The notes beneath the pieces are model-generated. The model searched no databases. It was not told the origin of the DNA and worked only from the letters and a program-made list of their open reading frames with translations. A program made the position numbers and the translations under genes. This document shows positions 1 through 9,466 of a stretch of DNA of 64,000 nt, one piece after another (position 1 is the first letter of the stretch; each line of letters opens with the position of its first letter). The stretch is from Desulfobacteraceae bacterium UBA2245 (GTDB lineage Bacteria; Desulfobacterota; Desulfobacteria; Desulfobacterales; UBA2245). Location: the NCBI GenBank assembly GCA_002347265.1, contig DDYB01000019.1, positions 86,103-150,102 of the forward strand. Direction: 5' to 3'.

Positions 1-2338
1 TTTCCATCACGGACGGATGTGGAAATCCAAAGCGGTTGCGCCACCCCGCCGAGACGATGACGATCTCGGGCCTCACGCTTCTCAGAAAATGATCGGAACT
101 CGACGTGGCGCTCCCGTGATGCGGAGAAAGCAGCACCTGTGATTGAAGTCGTGCACCCGCTGCATCAACCAGCCGTTTTTCCGCATTCTGCGTGATATCT
201 CCGGGCAGCAAAAAAGATGTCTGGCCGTGCTGCAGTTTCAGCACGATCGAATGGTCATTGGCATCCTTATCGTCCGCCAGGCCTGGCTTGAAATCCCTGG
301 GCGGATGCAGGATATTCAGAGACGTCCCATGGATCCGGGCATCTCGCTGAATCGCCTCAAAAGCGGGAAGGACGATGCGTTTTTCACGTACAATATCCAT
401 CAGCTCCCGGCAGGCATTCGAATTCAAAGCCTGCCCGTTGGTCCATAACTGTTTGACGTTGAAATGCCTTGCAACAAAAACCAGCCCGTTGACATGATCG
501 CTGTCCGGATGCGAAAGGATCATCAGATCAATGGTATGAATCTTTTTCCGCCACAGGTAGGGCGCAACAATTTTCTCTCCGACATCAAACACCCGGTTGT
601 CCGTCCCGCCTCCATCGATCAGGATGCAGTATCCGCGGGGCATCTCAATCAGGGTCGATGATCCCTGCCCCACATCCATTATTGTTACGCGCAACCGGTC
701 GCTGAACCAGCGCTCATAAACCCAGTAGCCGACATCGGCCGCAAGCGCCAGCGCGCACACCGCGCCGACAATACGGATTCTAAAATCATTCCGCGATTCC
801 GGGTTCAAATCCGTCCGCCTTCGCCGCTGAATCCAGTGCATTACGAAACCGGCAATCCCGTAATAGGCAAATATTTCGAGCCAGGATGGGGTTATGGTTT
901 TTACGGCGGCCCACGAAACAGACCCGATCCAGACAACGATATTCAGCAGCAGGTCTGCGCCGAATCCGGACAATTTCAGGAAAAGCCCGGCCATTGCCGG
1001 GCTGAACAGCTCCATCCATGCCCCTGCCAGGGCAAGGGGAAGCACCCAGCATCCCAGAAGCGGTATCACCAGCAGATTGCTGATCACGCCGACCCAGGAA
1101 ATCTGATTAAAGTAATGCATGACCAGGGGCAGGGTAGCGCCGATAGCAAACAGCGATGTCCATACGGAAGCTTTGAACGCTTTAATGGCCCATCGGGTTT
1201 CTCCCGCCTCGCCGGTGGCGATCGTCGAAAACCCGGTCACGATTCCAATGACGGCCGCAAAGGAAAGCTGAAAGGAAATGGAAAAAAGCGCCGGAGGATA
1301 AACAATCAGGATCAGCAGGGCTGCGACAAATACCGTATTGATCAGGTCGTGTTCTTTTTGCGCCAGAAATCCCAGCAGAAAAACCATCGCCATGATAACG
1401 GCCCGCTGGGTTGCCGGCGACATGCCGGTCAGAACGCCATAAGCCACCACAAAAAAGGATGTCAGAACGGCCGCAGCCTTTCGAACCCTTCCGCCGGACG
1501 TCAGCCAGGGTGCGTAGGATAGCGCCCAGCAGAAAAGCGCCATGGCCGATCCTGCGACCATGCCCACATGAAGCCCTGAGACCGCAAGCGCGTGAGCGGC
1601 GCCGGACCGGTTGAATGCTTCCTGAATCTGTCCGGAAATTCCTTTTCGCTCGCCGACAATCAATGCTTTCAGAACCTGGGCCGACTGACCGGGAACACTG
1701 TTTTCAATTCGGCCGGCCAGTTTTCGGCGAAAGTTTTCAACCAGATTCCACCCCGGATCAGACAGACCTTTTTCCAGAATTTTCAGGAACTCCTGTTTAA
1801 CGCAACAGGTGCCCCAGATCTGGTGCATCCGCATATACCGGGCATAGTCGAATCCCCCGGGATTGATCGAACCCCGAATCGATCGAAGGCTTCCCGTAAA
1901 TTCCACTCGATCGCCGGCACTCAGGAAACTCTCGCCGCCGAGCGTGGTCAGACGGATTTTACCGGATGCGCGTTTTTGCCCGACGGCCTCGATGCGAAGA
2001 TCGTACCGCGCCCCAAACGCATAGGGTATGGCCTCGGAATCAATGGTTCCGGTAATTTTTTGAGGGCCTTTGTTGAGAAAGTTGGCAATGTGATCTGAAG
2101 GCAGCACCGGAGCAAGATAGGACTTGATGGAAACCCAGCCGATGAAAAAGAAAAGCGCGAAAGGAACGATCGCCGAGCCTTTTTCGCGGCTGATCCGGCA
2201 GATCAGATAAGCCAGGCAGCCGCATATGGCCGCGTAAGCCCACAAGGAACTGCCGTCGGTGCATCCGGCGATGGCAATTCCCGCGCTCTGGGCTATCGTC
2301 AGGGCAATGATCGGACGAAAACAGAAAGGCCGATCCAC
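1..2338 (-). CDS. comEC: ComEC/Rec2-type DNA uptake channel protein, 3' end cut by window edge
   Basis: Inner-membrane protein expected to carry single-stranded DNA into the cytoplasm in natural transformation. The minus frame is open from a GTG at 2338 (AAGGAA upstream) to base 1, about 779 codons, so only a few C-terminal residues are missing. The N-terminus is hydrophobic (IIALTIAQSAGIAIAG, WAYAAICGCLAYLICRIS), like the DUF4131 region. The last visible residues, VSAGWRNRFGFPHPSVME, match the end of the metallo-beta-lactamase-like domain typical of ComEC. The family order is DUF4131, competence membrane domain, beta-lactamase-like domain. I checked the frame only at the two ends, so an internal frameshift cannot be excluded. 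Whether the organism is competent is unknown. Confidence 0.85.
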   Translation of the reverse strand, partial: MDRPFCFRPIIALTIAQSAGIAIAGCTDGSSLWAYAAICGCLAYLICRISREKGSAIVPFALFFFIGWVSIKSYLAPVLPSDHIANFLNKGPQKITGTIDSEAIPYAFGARYDLRIEAVGQKRASGKIRLTTLGGESFLSAGDRVEFTGSLRSIRGSINPGGFDYARYMRMHQIWGTCCVKQEFLKILEKGLSDPGWNLVENFRRKLAGRIENSVPGQSAQVLKALIVGERKGISGQIQEAFNRSGAAHALAVSGLHVGMVAGSAMALFCWALSYAPWLTSGGRVRKAAAVLTSFFVVAYGVLTGMSPATQRAVIMAMVFLLGFLAQKEHDLINTVFVAALLILIVYPPALFSISFQLSFAAVIGIVTGFSTIATGEAGETRWAIKAFKASVWTSLFAIGATLPLVMHYFNQISWVGVISNLLVIPLLGCWVLPLALAGAWMELFSPAMAGLFLKLSGFGADLLLNIVVWIGSVSWAAVKTITPSWLEIFAYYGIAGFVMHWIQRRRRTDLNPESRNDFRIRIVGAVCALALAADVGYWVYERWFSDRLRVTIMDVGQGSSTLIEMPRGYCILIDGGGTDNRVFDVGEKIVAPYLWRKKIHTIDLMILSHPDSDHVNGLVFVARHFNVKQLWTNGQALNSNACRELMDIVREKRIVLPAFEAIQRDARIHGTSLNILHPPRDFKPGLADDKDANDHSIVLKLQHGQTSFLLPGDITQNAEKRLVDAAGARLQSQVLLSPHHGSATSSSDHFLRSVRPEIVIVSAGWRNRFGFPHPSVME

Positions 2339-2382
2339 TGAAAGATATTCCTTGTCAAACCGGAATATTTATAAGAAGGGGC

Positions 2383-3636
2383 TCAAACCGGCACGCGTCT
2401 GATGACGGCGCCGAGTGCGGCGAATTTTTCTTCGATCTTTTCGTATCCCCTGTCGAGGTGGTAAACCCGATTGACCTCGGTAACGCCCTGGGCCACCAGT
2501 CCGGCGAGAATCAGAGAGGCGCTGGCTCTTAAATCCGTGGCCATCACCGGAGCGCCCGAAAGCATCGAAGCCCCTTTTATCAGAGCGGAATTGCCGGATA
2601 TCTGAATGTCCGCCCCCATACGGCGAAGTTCGCCGACATGAATGAATCGATTCTCGAATACGGTTTCTGAAATGATGCTCAACCCCGATGCAATGGACAT
2701 GAGTACCATGAACTGGGCCTGCATGTCGGTGGGGAAGCCCGGAAAGGGCAGTGTTTTCACATCCACACTGGCGATGGTTTCCGGCCCGACAACCCGGATA
2801 CTTGAACTGTTCTCCTGAACCCGGGCATTGGTTTGCCGAAGCTTGTGCAGAAAAGCCTGCATGTGTTCCGGCTCACAACCGCAAACCGTCACATCTCCCT
2901 GAGTCAAAGCTGCTGCCACCATGAAGGTGCCTGCTTCAATGCGATCCGGAATCACGGAAACCGAAACCGGGTGAAGCGACTTGACGCCGCAAATCGTCAT
3001 CGCCGAGGCGCCAGCGCCTTGAATGCTTGCCCCCATGCGGTTCAGCGTATCGGCCAGTGCAACCACCTCGGGTTCGCGAGCCACATTTCGAAGAACCGTC
3101 ACGCCTTCGGCAAGGACTGCGGCCATCATCAGATTCTCTGTGCCCGTGACCGTCGGCATATCCAGGCATATATCGGCGCCGCGAAGACGCTCCGCTCTGG
3201 CCTCCACATAACCGTGATCGATCTGGATTTCCGCACCCAACTGCTGGAGCCCTTTTAGATGCAGGTTAATCGGACGTTCTCCGATGGCGCATCCCCCGGG
3301 AAGCGATACCCGGGCTCTTTTTAACCGGGCGACCAGCGGGCCGAGCACCAGAATTGAGGCTCTCATTTTTCGAACCAGATCGTAGGACGCTTCATGGTTG
3401 CTCAGACCGCCGCCATCTATGCGAACCTGGTGCGAATCGGATTCCACCTTTGCGCCCAGATTTTCCAGAAGCAGCTTTATGCTCTCGATGTCTTTTAAAT
3501 CCGGAACATTTTGAAAGGAACTCCATCCGTCAGCCAGCAGAGAAGCCACCAGCATGGGCAAAGCCGCATTCTTAGCGCCGCTGATTCGAACCTCTCCCTG
3601 CAACCGGTGCCCGCCTTCAACCACGATTTTATCCAT
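2383..3636 (-). CDS. murA: UDP-N-acetylglucosamine 1-carboxyvinyltransferase
   Basis: First committed step of peptidoglycan synthesis: transfers enolpyruvate from PEP to UDP-GlcNAc in the cytoplasm. The protein (417 residues) has the KNAALP motif at Lys22, the GGCAIGERP loop with the PEP-binding, fosfomycin-target Cys116, and a conserved RASILVLGPLVAR stretch. It has normal length for the family. The frame opens upstream at a TTG (3654), but AGGAGG sits only one base before it. The ATG at 3636, preceded by AGGTG, gives the standard MDKIVVEGG start and is preferred. It lies 44 bases upstream of comEC on the same strand and is separated from the qrc operon by a strong terminator. Confidence 0.96.
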   Translation of the reverse strand: MDKIVVEGGHRLQGEVRISGAKNAALPMLVASLLADGWSSFQNVPDLKDIESIKLLLENLGAKVESDSHQVRIDGGGLSNHEASYDLVRKMRASILVLGPLVARLKRARVSLPGGCAIGERPINLHLKGLQQLGAEIQIDHGYVEARAERLRGADICLDMPTVTGTENLMMAAVLAEGVTVLRNVAREPEVVALADTLNRMGASIQGAGASAMTICGVKSLHPVSVSVIPDRIEAGTFMVAAALTQGDVTVCGCEPEHMQAFLHKLRQTNARVQENSSSIRVVGPETIASVDVKTLPFPGFPTDMQAQFMVLMSIASGLSIISETVFENRFIHVGELRRMGADIQISGNSALIKGASMLSGAPVMATDLRASASLILAGLVAQGVTEVNRVYHLDRGYEKIEEKFAALGAVIRRVPV

Positions 3637-3756
3637 GCAACACCTGCATGCCAAACCTCCTGAGTCCGCCTCGGAATTTCCGTATCATTATGCCTGTATA
3701 CCTTATCATTTCAACCCCCGCAACCCGAAGCTGACCCGCCGCGTCGATATTTGACG

Positions 3757-3801
3757 ACAAAAAAGCGTTTTTCCCTTTGGCTGAGAAAAACGCTTTTTTG
3801 T
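3757..3801 (-). terminator. Strong hairpin terminator after the qrc operon
   Basis: A perfect 17-bp stem (3757-3773 pairs with 3785-3801) with an 11-base loop. The stem has a GCG core flanked by A and T runs, so the transcript ends in a U tract in either direction. It follows the last small gene of the qrc operon by about 20 bases and should separate qrc from murA. Confidence 0.85.
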
Positions 3802-3821
3802 TTCATTTGGGTCCGACGATT

Positions 3822-3980
3822 TTAGTGATGTCCGCCGCCCTTTCCCTGAATCGTATCAATGACGGCCTTCCCGATGCAATAGGTCATGCCCAGACCGATA
3901 ATCGCCAGCGCATACCATAAACCGCCGTGGAACACATAGTGGGACATATCCCAGGCCCATTCAAAACTAAAAGGAAACAT
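3822..3980 (-). CDS. 52-residue membrane protein, last gene of the qrc operon
   Basis: A small gene 25 bases after qrcD, with a clear GGAGG seven bases before its ATG. The protein starts MFPFSFEWAWDMSHYVFHGG, has one transmembrane segment (LWYALAIIGLGMTYCIGKAV, about residues 21-40) and ends in a short basic tail, GKGGGHH. It sits before the operon terminator, so it should be co-transcribed with qrcABCD. I do not recognise a family. Single-span subunits are common in membrane oxidoreductases, so an accessory subunit of Qrc is a reasonable inference but is not shown. Translation of this frame is supported by the ribosome site, the intact hydrophobic segment and the tight spacing. Confidence 0.75.
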   Translation of the reverse strand: MFPFSFEWAWDMSHYVFHGGLWYALAIIGLGMTYCIGKAVIDTIQGKGGGHH

Positions 3981-4005
3981 ATCTTATCCTCCTCTTTCCA
4001 GACGG

Positions 4006-5244
4006 TTAATCGATCGGATTCAGTTCCTGTTCCTGCGGAAATATCGGCATGTACCGATAGGAAATCATGATCAGAATTACTCCGTAAGCCACCGGCAGCA
4101 CGGTTGTAGCCACTTCCTGCCAACTCGGAATATACAGGTACCATTCTTCAAACGGCAGTACGGGAACCGCCATGGTCTGAAGAACCATCACCCAGCGGTT
4201 CAGACTCACACCGATAACCCCGAAGATAACGGCGACCCACAATCCAAAGGGGCTCTTTCTGCCCTTCTCCGAAATCAGAATCAAGCCCGGCGCTATTCCG
4301 CCAAGAATCAGTTCGGCGCCCAGAATCCAGATTCCGTAAATGGAAGTGCCGAAGAAATGATCGATGGTAAAGCCCATGGACGGAGCGGTCACGGCCGCCC
4401 AGTAAATCGTGTCGATGAGCTTTGCGGCCGTATAGGTAATGATCATCCAGCCGGATATCTTGGCCAGAAGTTCGATGACATTGTCCTTGACCAGCTTCTT
4501 GCCCGTGATCACCTCGGTGATTTTGGTAATCAGGATGGTAAAGCAGGGACCGTAGGCTGCCGCAGACCAGGTAAACAGGAAAAACGCCCAGGGCCAGATC
4601 AGAACGCCTTCACGGTAGGAGAACGGCCGTCCGAACAGCACGCCGGCCACGCCGCCCAGCGATCCTTGATGGAAAAAAGACAGGAACGCGCCGGTGGCTG
4701 CAAAGATGGCCATAATTTCGTGCATGTTGTGGGCCAGGTTGTGAAAGAAAGGAACTTTGTTGATCTGACGGTTTTCCAGAATCAGCGGAATGTACTCAAT
4801 GGTCAAAACCGCAAAATAACAGGAAAGGCAGAAAGCCACTTCCGTCAGCATGGAATGAACATTGGCATGCCAGAAAATGAACCAGGCTCTCAGCGGCTGG
4901 CCGACGTCAATGGCAAGAATCAGCAAAGCGCTGCTGTAGCAGATGAAACCGATCAGCACCGCGTAATTGATGATGTTTTTAAGTTCGTCCTTTCCGACAA
5001 GATACCTTAAAAAACCGGAGAAAAAGGCGCCGCCGCCCACAGCGATAACCGCCAGGTCCGCCCATATCCACAACGCGAATCCGTAGGCATCATTCATGTT
5101 GGTCTGGTTCAAGCCCTTGAACCAGCAAAGAAACATGGCATAAACGCCCCACAACAGTACAATGCCTGCAATTCCGATCCACAAGGCAAATTGCCGAAAG
5201 GGACATCTCTTTACGCCCTTGGGTATCAATGCAGAATCATCCAT
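4006..5244 (-). CDS. qrcD: Qrc complex NrfD-like membrane subunit
   Basis: Integral membrane quinone-binding subunit of the Qrc complex, which oxidises periplasmic cytochrome c3 and reduces menaquinone. The protein has 412 residues with about ten hydrophobic helices, and segments such as HANVHSMLTEVAFCLSCYFAVL and GVSLNRWVMVLQTMAVPVLP that are typical of the NrfD/PsrC family. It is encoded after qrcC with a 64-base gap. A GGAG lies about 11 bases before the ATG. Assignment to Qrc rather than another NrfD complex rests on the whole operon order (cytochrome, molybdopterin-like protein, Fe-S protein, NrfD). Confidence 0.93.
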   Translation of the reverse strand: MDDSALIPKGVKRCPFRQFALWIGIAGIVLLWGVYAMFLCWFKGLNQTNMNDAYGFALWIWADLAVIAVGGGAFFSGFLRYLVGKDELKNIINYAVLIGFICYSSALLILAIDVGQPLRAWFIFWHANVHSMLTEVAFCLSCYFAVLTIEYIPLILENRQINKVPFFHNLAHNMHEIMAIFAATGAFLSFFHQGSLGGVAGVLFGRPFSYREGVLIWPWAFFLFTWSAAAYGPCFTILITKITEVITGKKLVKDNVIELLAKISGWMIITYTAAKLIDTIYWAAVTAPSMGFTIDHFFGTSIYGIWILGAELILGGIAPGLILISEKGRKSPFGLWVAVIFGVIGVSLNRWVMVLQTMAVPVLPFEEWYLYIPSWQEVATTVLPVAYGVILIMISYRYMPIFPQEQELNPID

Positions 5245-5308
5245 CGTTTCTGTACTCCTCAGTTATGGTTGCTTATAATGTTCTTGTTGACGGGTGCTCG
5301 GCCACTGT

Positions 5309-6094
5309 CTACCCTTTGGCTTTCTGCTCTTGATCCTGATAATTGTCGGCCATCCACCGGACCCACTCACGATCAGTAACATAATAAACCTTGGGGTTGG
5401 TCCCAAGTCGCTCCAGAAGGCGGAATGCTCTTGGATCGTGCTTCAGCTTGTAAACGGCGTGCTTGGGATTGTCGAGATCGCCAAATGTGATGGCGCCGGC
5501 CGGGCATGCCTGAGTGCAGGCTGTCTGATATGCGCTCTCTTCTATCTCACGGTGCCCGGCGGTAAGTGCCTTGTCCTTGGCCAGCTGGTATCTGTGAAAG
5601 CAGAAGCTGCATTTTTCCACGACGCCGCGCATGCGGGGAGAGACGTCCGGGCTCAGATAATTTTTCATTCCCTCGGGCCAGACCGGATCCCACCAGTTGA
5701 AATACCGCGCATGATAAGGGCAAGCGGCCATGCAGTATCTGCAACCAAAACACCGGGTGTAAATCTGGCTGACTATTCCGGTTTCATGGCTGTAATCCGT
5801 AGCCGTGGCCGGACATACCGAAACGCAGGGCGAATGCCCGTGTTTCGCCTCGCAGTGCATGCAGGGCCTGGGAATATAGCATATGTCGGCATCCGGAAAG
5901 GGCTTGCCGTTGCTCATCCGATAGACGCGCATCCACATGATGTTATCAAGTTTGTTGGTTTCATCTTCCTTGAAGGGCACGTTGTTTTCAGCCATGCACG
6001 CCACCATGCACGCGCCGCATCCGGTGCACTTGTCCAGATCGATGACCATTCCGTATTTTTTGCCTGTTTTGTGATGTCCTTGTTCGTTTTTCAT
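5309..6094 (-). CDS. qrcC: Qrc complex iron-sulfur subunit
   Basis: Electron-transfer subunit linking the cytochrome side to the membrane subunit. The protein (261 residues) has four ferredoxin-like cysteine groups: C23, C26, C29, C33; C78, C81, C90, C94; C115, C118, C121, C125; and C162, C165, C193, C197. This is the layout of the DmsB/PsrB family and could hold up to four clusters. There is no signal peptide of its own. In this family the subunit is exported together with the Tat-signal partner (QrcB), which is an inference here. AGAGG lies five bases before the ATG and only 22 bases separate it from qrcB. Confidence 0.94.
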   Translation of the reverse strand: MKNEQGHHKTGKKYGMVIDLDKCTGCGACMVACMAENNVPFKEDETNKLDNIMWMRVYRMSNGKPFPDADICYIPRPCMHCEAKHGHSPCVSVCPATATDYSHETGIVSQIYTRCFGCRYCMAACPYHARYFNWWDPVWPEGMKNYLSPDVSPRMRGVVEKCSFCFHRYQLAKDKALTAGHREIEESAYQTACTQACPAGAITFGDLDNPKHAVYKLKHDPRAFRLLERLGTNPKVYYVTDREWVRWMADNYQDQEQKAKG

Positions 6095-6116
6095 CAGAAC
6101 CTCTTAATCCTATGCG

Positions 6117-8357
6117 TTAGGCGATGGTCAGCTTTGCCCTGATTCCCCATGCTGCGTCCAGACCGGAAACAGGGTCCTCCACCGATCCGATGAATTCATT
6201 GACATTCAGCCCCTTGCCGGCCAGAAATTTATCATAGGCCTTGTGACCCAGACCCCTGGGCATGGCAATAACGCCGGGCACAATTCCCTCAAAGACATTC
6301 ACCCGAACGCGGGCCGAGCCCCTGGGCGTTTCCAGAACCGCACTCTTTCCGTCCGCCAGCCCGTATTGCTTGGCGGTTTCGGGATTTATCTCAACAAAAA
6401 TATCTTTTTTCTTCAAAATCCTGTCGGAAACGGTCTTGATGACAAACGGCGGATCACCGATAAAACCATTTGCCAGTCGCATGGAATCGTACGGTATCAG
6501 CGTCAGCGGATAGGATTCCTTGTCGCCCTCGATGGAAACGGTTTCGCCGATGGCGGTCAGCGCGCAGAATTCAAACTTGCCGGACGCGGTCTTAAAGGCT
6601 TTATCCCAGGCCGGCGGCTGATATTGTTCCGCAATCAGCATGCCTTTGGCGTTCAGCTTGTCCCAGTGATCGCCCAGGGTTTCTTTCAGACACTGCTCGT
6701 AATCTTTCCACGGCATGGCCTCAGCCAGATTTCCGCCAATGCCCTTTGCGACCTGGATCAAAACATCTCCGGTATATTTTGTATCAAACTGAGGTTTCAC
6801 CACCGGTCGGCTTAGGGAGATGCTGGGAACAGCCATTCCCAACGGGGTCGGAATATCCTGATATCTTTCCAGATAGAAATGATCCGGAAGGATCAGATCG
6901 GCATACTGTGCGGTTTCGTTCATATGAGAAGAAAAGCTCACCACGAACGGAATCTTGTCAAAGGCCGCTTTGACGGCCGCGCTGCCGGACAGGGTGTAGA
7001 TCGGATCAGCTTCCCAAACCAGAAGCGCCTGAAGCGCATAAGGTTTTCCGGACTCGGCAGCGTTGACCACACGGTTTAAAAGATACCGGGAAGCGAACGG
7101 GTCGCTCTGCGCACCGTCGATTCTGGGTTGCTGAAGCCCAGCTTCAGCCACCGCATCGGCCGGTGCCTTTGGCCAGTTGATGTAATCGGCAAAAGGCACC
7201 GCGCTGATTCCGCCCTTTTGATTGATGTTGCCAACCAGAGCGTTCAGCGCATGAATCGCCATGCTTTCGAAAAGGCTGACGGGTGTGTTGCCCTGGCCGC
7301 GGCCGCAGAGCGCCACGGGTTTTGAAGCCTTGGCGAAACTAACGGCCAACTCGTGAATCACAGCCGGCTTCACGCCGGTGATATTCGCCACAGATGCCGG
7401 CCAGTAGTTTTCCAGCACCCAGTCTTTAAAACCTTTCTGCTTCTGCCCCTTGGCATCTTCCCATGACTCGAAACCGGCGGCATATTTTTCAACAAATTCT
7501 TTGTTGTACAACGATTCCTTGATAATCTCATGGGCCAGACCGAGCGCCAGAACCGCTTCGGTTCCCGGGTTGATCGGCACCCACTTGTCGGATTTGGCGG
7601 CGGTATTCGAAAGCCGCGGCTCAATCTGGACGATTTTTCCCTTCCCGCGCAACTCGCTGTTGGCCCGGAACATGTAAACCGGCGAACCCCATCCTTCGAT
7701 AACGCCGCTGCCGAAGCTCAATACGAAATCGGAGTTGAACAGATCAAAACCGGCAGAGGCTTCCGATCCCTGCATGGTCTTAAACGCCAGTTCGTAACTG
7801 TCCCGAATCGAGGGGGTTCTGATAAAGTTGGAAGAGCCATAGGCCGCCAGGAATCGTTTCAGAAGCTGCGGAACAGTGCCCTGATCAGATCCGGCGACAC
7901 AGGCAACCGTATGAGCCTGACCGGCTTTTCGGATCTCAGCCAGCCGCTTCGTAATCTCGGCGAGCGCAGTGTCCCAGTCCACTTTCTGCCACCGGCCTTC
8001 TCCCCGGTTTCCGGATCGCATCAAAGGCTGTTTAACCCGCGTTGGTCCATACAAAGTCTGCAACCCGGACAGCCCGAGGATGCAGATTCCGCCGTCATTG
8101 ACAGGATGGCCCTCGATTCCCTCAATTTTGATCGCCCGGTCTTCAACTTTTCGAACCGAAATGCCGCACCCGCCGGGGCAAAGCGAACATACCGATTTGG
8201 CATACGCCTTTTCGCCATCTGCAGGCACCGGGGTCCACGGCCAGTTCTGGGTCCAGATGGAAAGATCGTCAGTCAATTTCCAGGGCAATGGCGTGACAAC
8301 TATGCCTGCTGCGGCACCAACTCCCAGTGATAAGAAACCTCTTCTGTCTATCTTCAT
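6117..8357 (-). CDS. qrcB: Qrc complex molybdopterin-oxidoreductase-like subunit
   Basis: Large periplasmic subunit related to the molybdopterin oxidoreductases (746 residues). It begins with a twin-arginine signal (RRGFL at 5-9), followed by four cysteines at 57, 60, 64 and 92 for one [4Fe-4S] cluster. It carries the molybdopterin-type fold throughout (CGRGQGNTP, ADLILPDHFYLER, PRGSARVRVNVF). The characterised QrcB from Desulfovibrio vulgaris was reported to lack molybdenum, so this protein is probably structural and electron-relaying rather than catalytic. AAGGGG precedes the ATG by six bases. The gap to qrcA is 76 bases. Confidence 0.93.
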   Translation of the reverse strand: MKIDRRGFLSLGVGAAAGIVVTPLPWKLTDDLSIWTQNWPWTPVPADGEKAYAKSVCSLCPGGCGISVRKVEDRAIKIEGIEGHPVNDGGICILGLSGLQTLYGPTRVKQPLMRSGNRGEGRWQKVDWDTALAEITKRLAEIRKAGQAHTVACVAGSDQGTVPQLLKRFLAAYGSSNFIRTPSIRDSYELAFKTMQGSEASAGFDLFNSDFVLSFGSGVIEGWGSPVYMFRANSELRGKGKIVQIEPRLSNTAAKSDKWVPINPGTEAVLALGLAHEIIKESLYNKEFVEKYAAGFESWEDAKGQKQKGFKDWVLENYWPASVANITGVKPAVIHELAVSFAKASKPVALCGRGQGNTPVSLFESMAIHALNALVGNINQKGGISAVPFADYINWPKAPADAVAEAGLQQPRIDGAQSDPFASRYLLNRVVNAAESGKPYALQALLVWEADPIYTLSGSAAVKAAFDKIPFVVSFSSHMNETAQYADLILPDHFYLERYQDIPTPLGMAVPSISLSRPVVKPQFDTKYTGDVLIQVAKGIGGNLAEAMPWKDYEQCLKETLGDHWDKLNAKGMLIAEQYQPPAWDKAFKTASGKFEFCALTAIGETVSIEGDKESYPLTLIPYDSMRLANGFIGDPPFVIKTVSDRILKKKDIFVEINPETAKQYGLADGKSAVLETPRGSARVRVNVFEGIVPGVIAMPRGLGHKAYDKFLAGKGLNVNEFIGSVEDPVSGLDAAWGIRAKLTIA

Positions 8358-8433
8358 ATTCTACCCCTTACGTCTGAAAAAGAAGCAAGCTTTTCAGCAA
8401 ACCAATTTTTGTAAAAAAGTGGTTTAGCCATAG

Positions 8434-9051
8434 TTACTTGTGACAGACAAAACACGCATCTTTTCTTCCGCCACCCATGTCGGCGTGGCACTCGGCGCAA
8501 TCATCCATCTTCATCCGATCCCACGAATTCTGCTTGATTCCGGCGATGTTTTTCCCCCAGATATCCCGACTGTATCCCGTAAGCCTGTTCTCTTCATAAA
8601 TCCTGGAATGCTCCGATTCGCCGATGGGGCCATGGCAGATCTTGCATTCCAATTCAGCCATTTTGATATGGGCTGCGTGAGAGAAGAAAACACAGTCCGG
8701 TTGCCGGGAATAACTCAGCCATGGAACCTCTATTCCCTTTGCCACATATTCTTCGACAAACTTCGCCTCCTCGGGGTTTTCCCCCATCGCCGACTCGTGG
8801 CATTCAATGCACTGAGCCAGCTTGGGAATGCCGGAGAAGCTTCCGTCTTCGCGGAAGAAATGGCAACTTTCACATCCCTCAGCAACGGATTCAACATGCA
8901 GAGCATGATTGAAATCGATCGGCTGTTTTTTCTGGGAGTAGAGAAGCTTAGGAAAGATAATCCATCCTATAATGACACTGATGGTAAACCCGATAAAAAA
9001 ATACAGGACCAAAATTCCACGGGGTCCGCTTTCTTGCCCTTTCCCATCCAT
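8434..9051 (-). CDS. qrcA: Qrc complex multihaem cytochrome c subunit
   Basis: First gene of the operon: a membrane-anchored periplasmic cytochrome (205 residues) that takes electrons from cytochrome c3. One N-terminal transmembrane segment (ILVLYFFIGFTISVIIGWII, about 13-32) is followed by five CXXCH haem sites: 60-64, 81-85, 136-140, 185-189 and 200-204. A further Cys120...His125 (CVFFSH) does not fit the canonical motif. The described QrcA is a six-haem protein, so one site here may be lost or atypical. GGAGG lies eight bases before the ATG. Confidence 0.92.
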   Translation of the reverse strand: MDGKGQESGPRGILVLYFFIGFTISVIIGWIIFPKLLYSQKKQPIDFNHALHVESVAEGCESCHFFREDGSFSGIPKLAQCIECHESAMGENPEEAKFVEEYVAKGIEVPWLSYSRQPDCVFFSHAAHIKMAELECKICHGPIGESEHSRIYEENRLTGYSRDIWGKNIAGIKQNSWDRMKMDDCAECHADMGGGRKDACFVCHK

Positions 9052-9466
9052 ACGTTTTATCCTCCGAATCTACTCTTGCAAACTGCTTGGGTTGATCCTT
9101 TAAAAAACGGTCAATACTCTATCGGCTTTCCCGAGTATGAATAAATACTACCCAAAAATCGCATGGAACATTTCAAGAAAACAAGTCAATTTAAACAGCA
9201 AATTTCGCTATTGCTAAGGCAGAAAATAAAATTTGCCAAAGGTCAACGTTTATCTTCGGATGGTATATTTGTCAAGGGAAAAAAGCCGGGGCAGGCGGGG
9301 AAGAATCGCACATCCTTGATGCTTTTTGGCAGCGGCTTGACGATCGGCAATTTCGAAGCAAATCCTGTATCCTGCAACCGGATAAGATTCTTGCGTACCA
9401 GCTCGAAAACGCCGGAAAATAACAAAAAACAGGACCTTCCGCTGTCCGGCCTGATGGGGGTTTGCC
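9052..9466. other. Gap between qrcA and the M16 protease gene
   Basis: About 415 bases with no convincing gene. Reading on the minus strand towards qrcA there is a TTGACA at 9270-9275 with a weak -10 (TAAACG, 9247-9252), and further AT-rich sequence around 9140-9200 that could hold the qrc promoter. Two short minus-strand frames (60 and 80 codons) lack ribosome sites and recognisable content. Confidence 0.4.

Noticed and set aside
836..1522. Plus-strand open frame of 228 codons
   Set aside because: Antisense to comEC; Gln/Gly/Arg-rich with no domain and no ribosome site.
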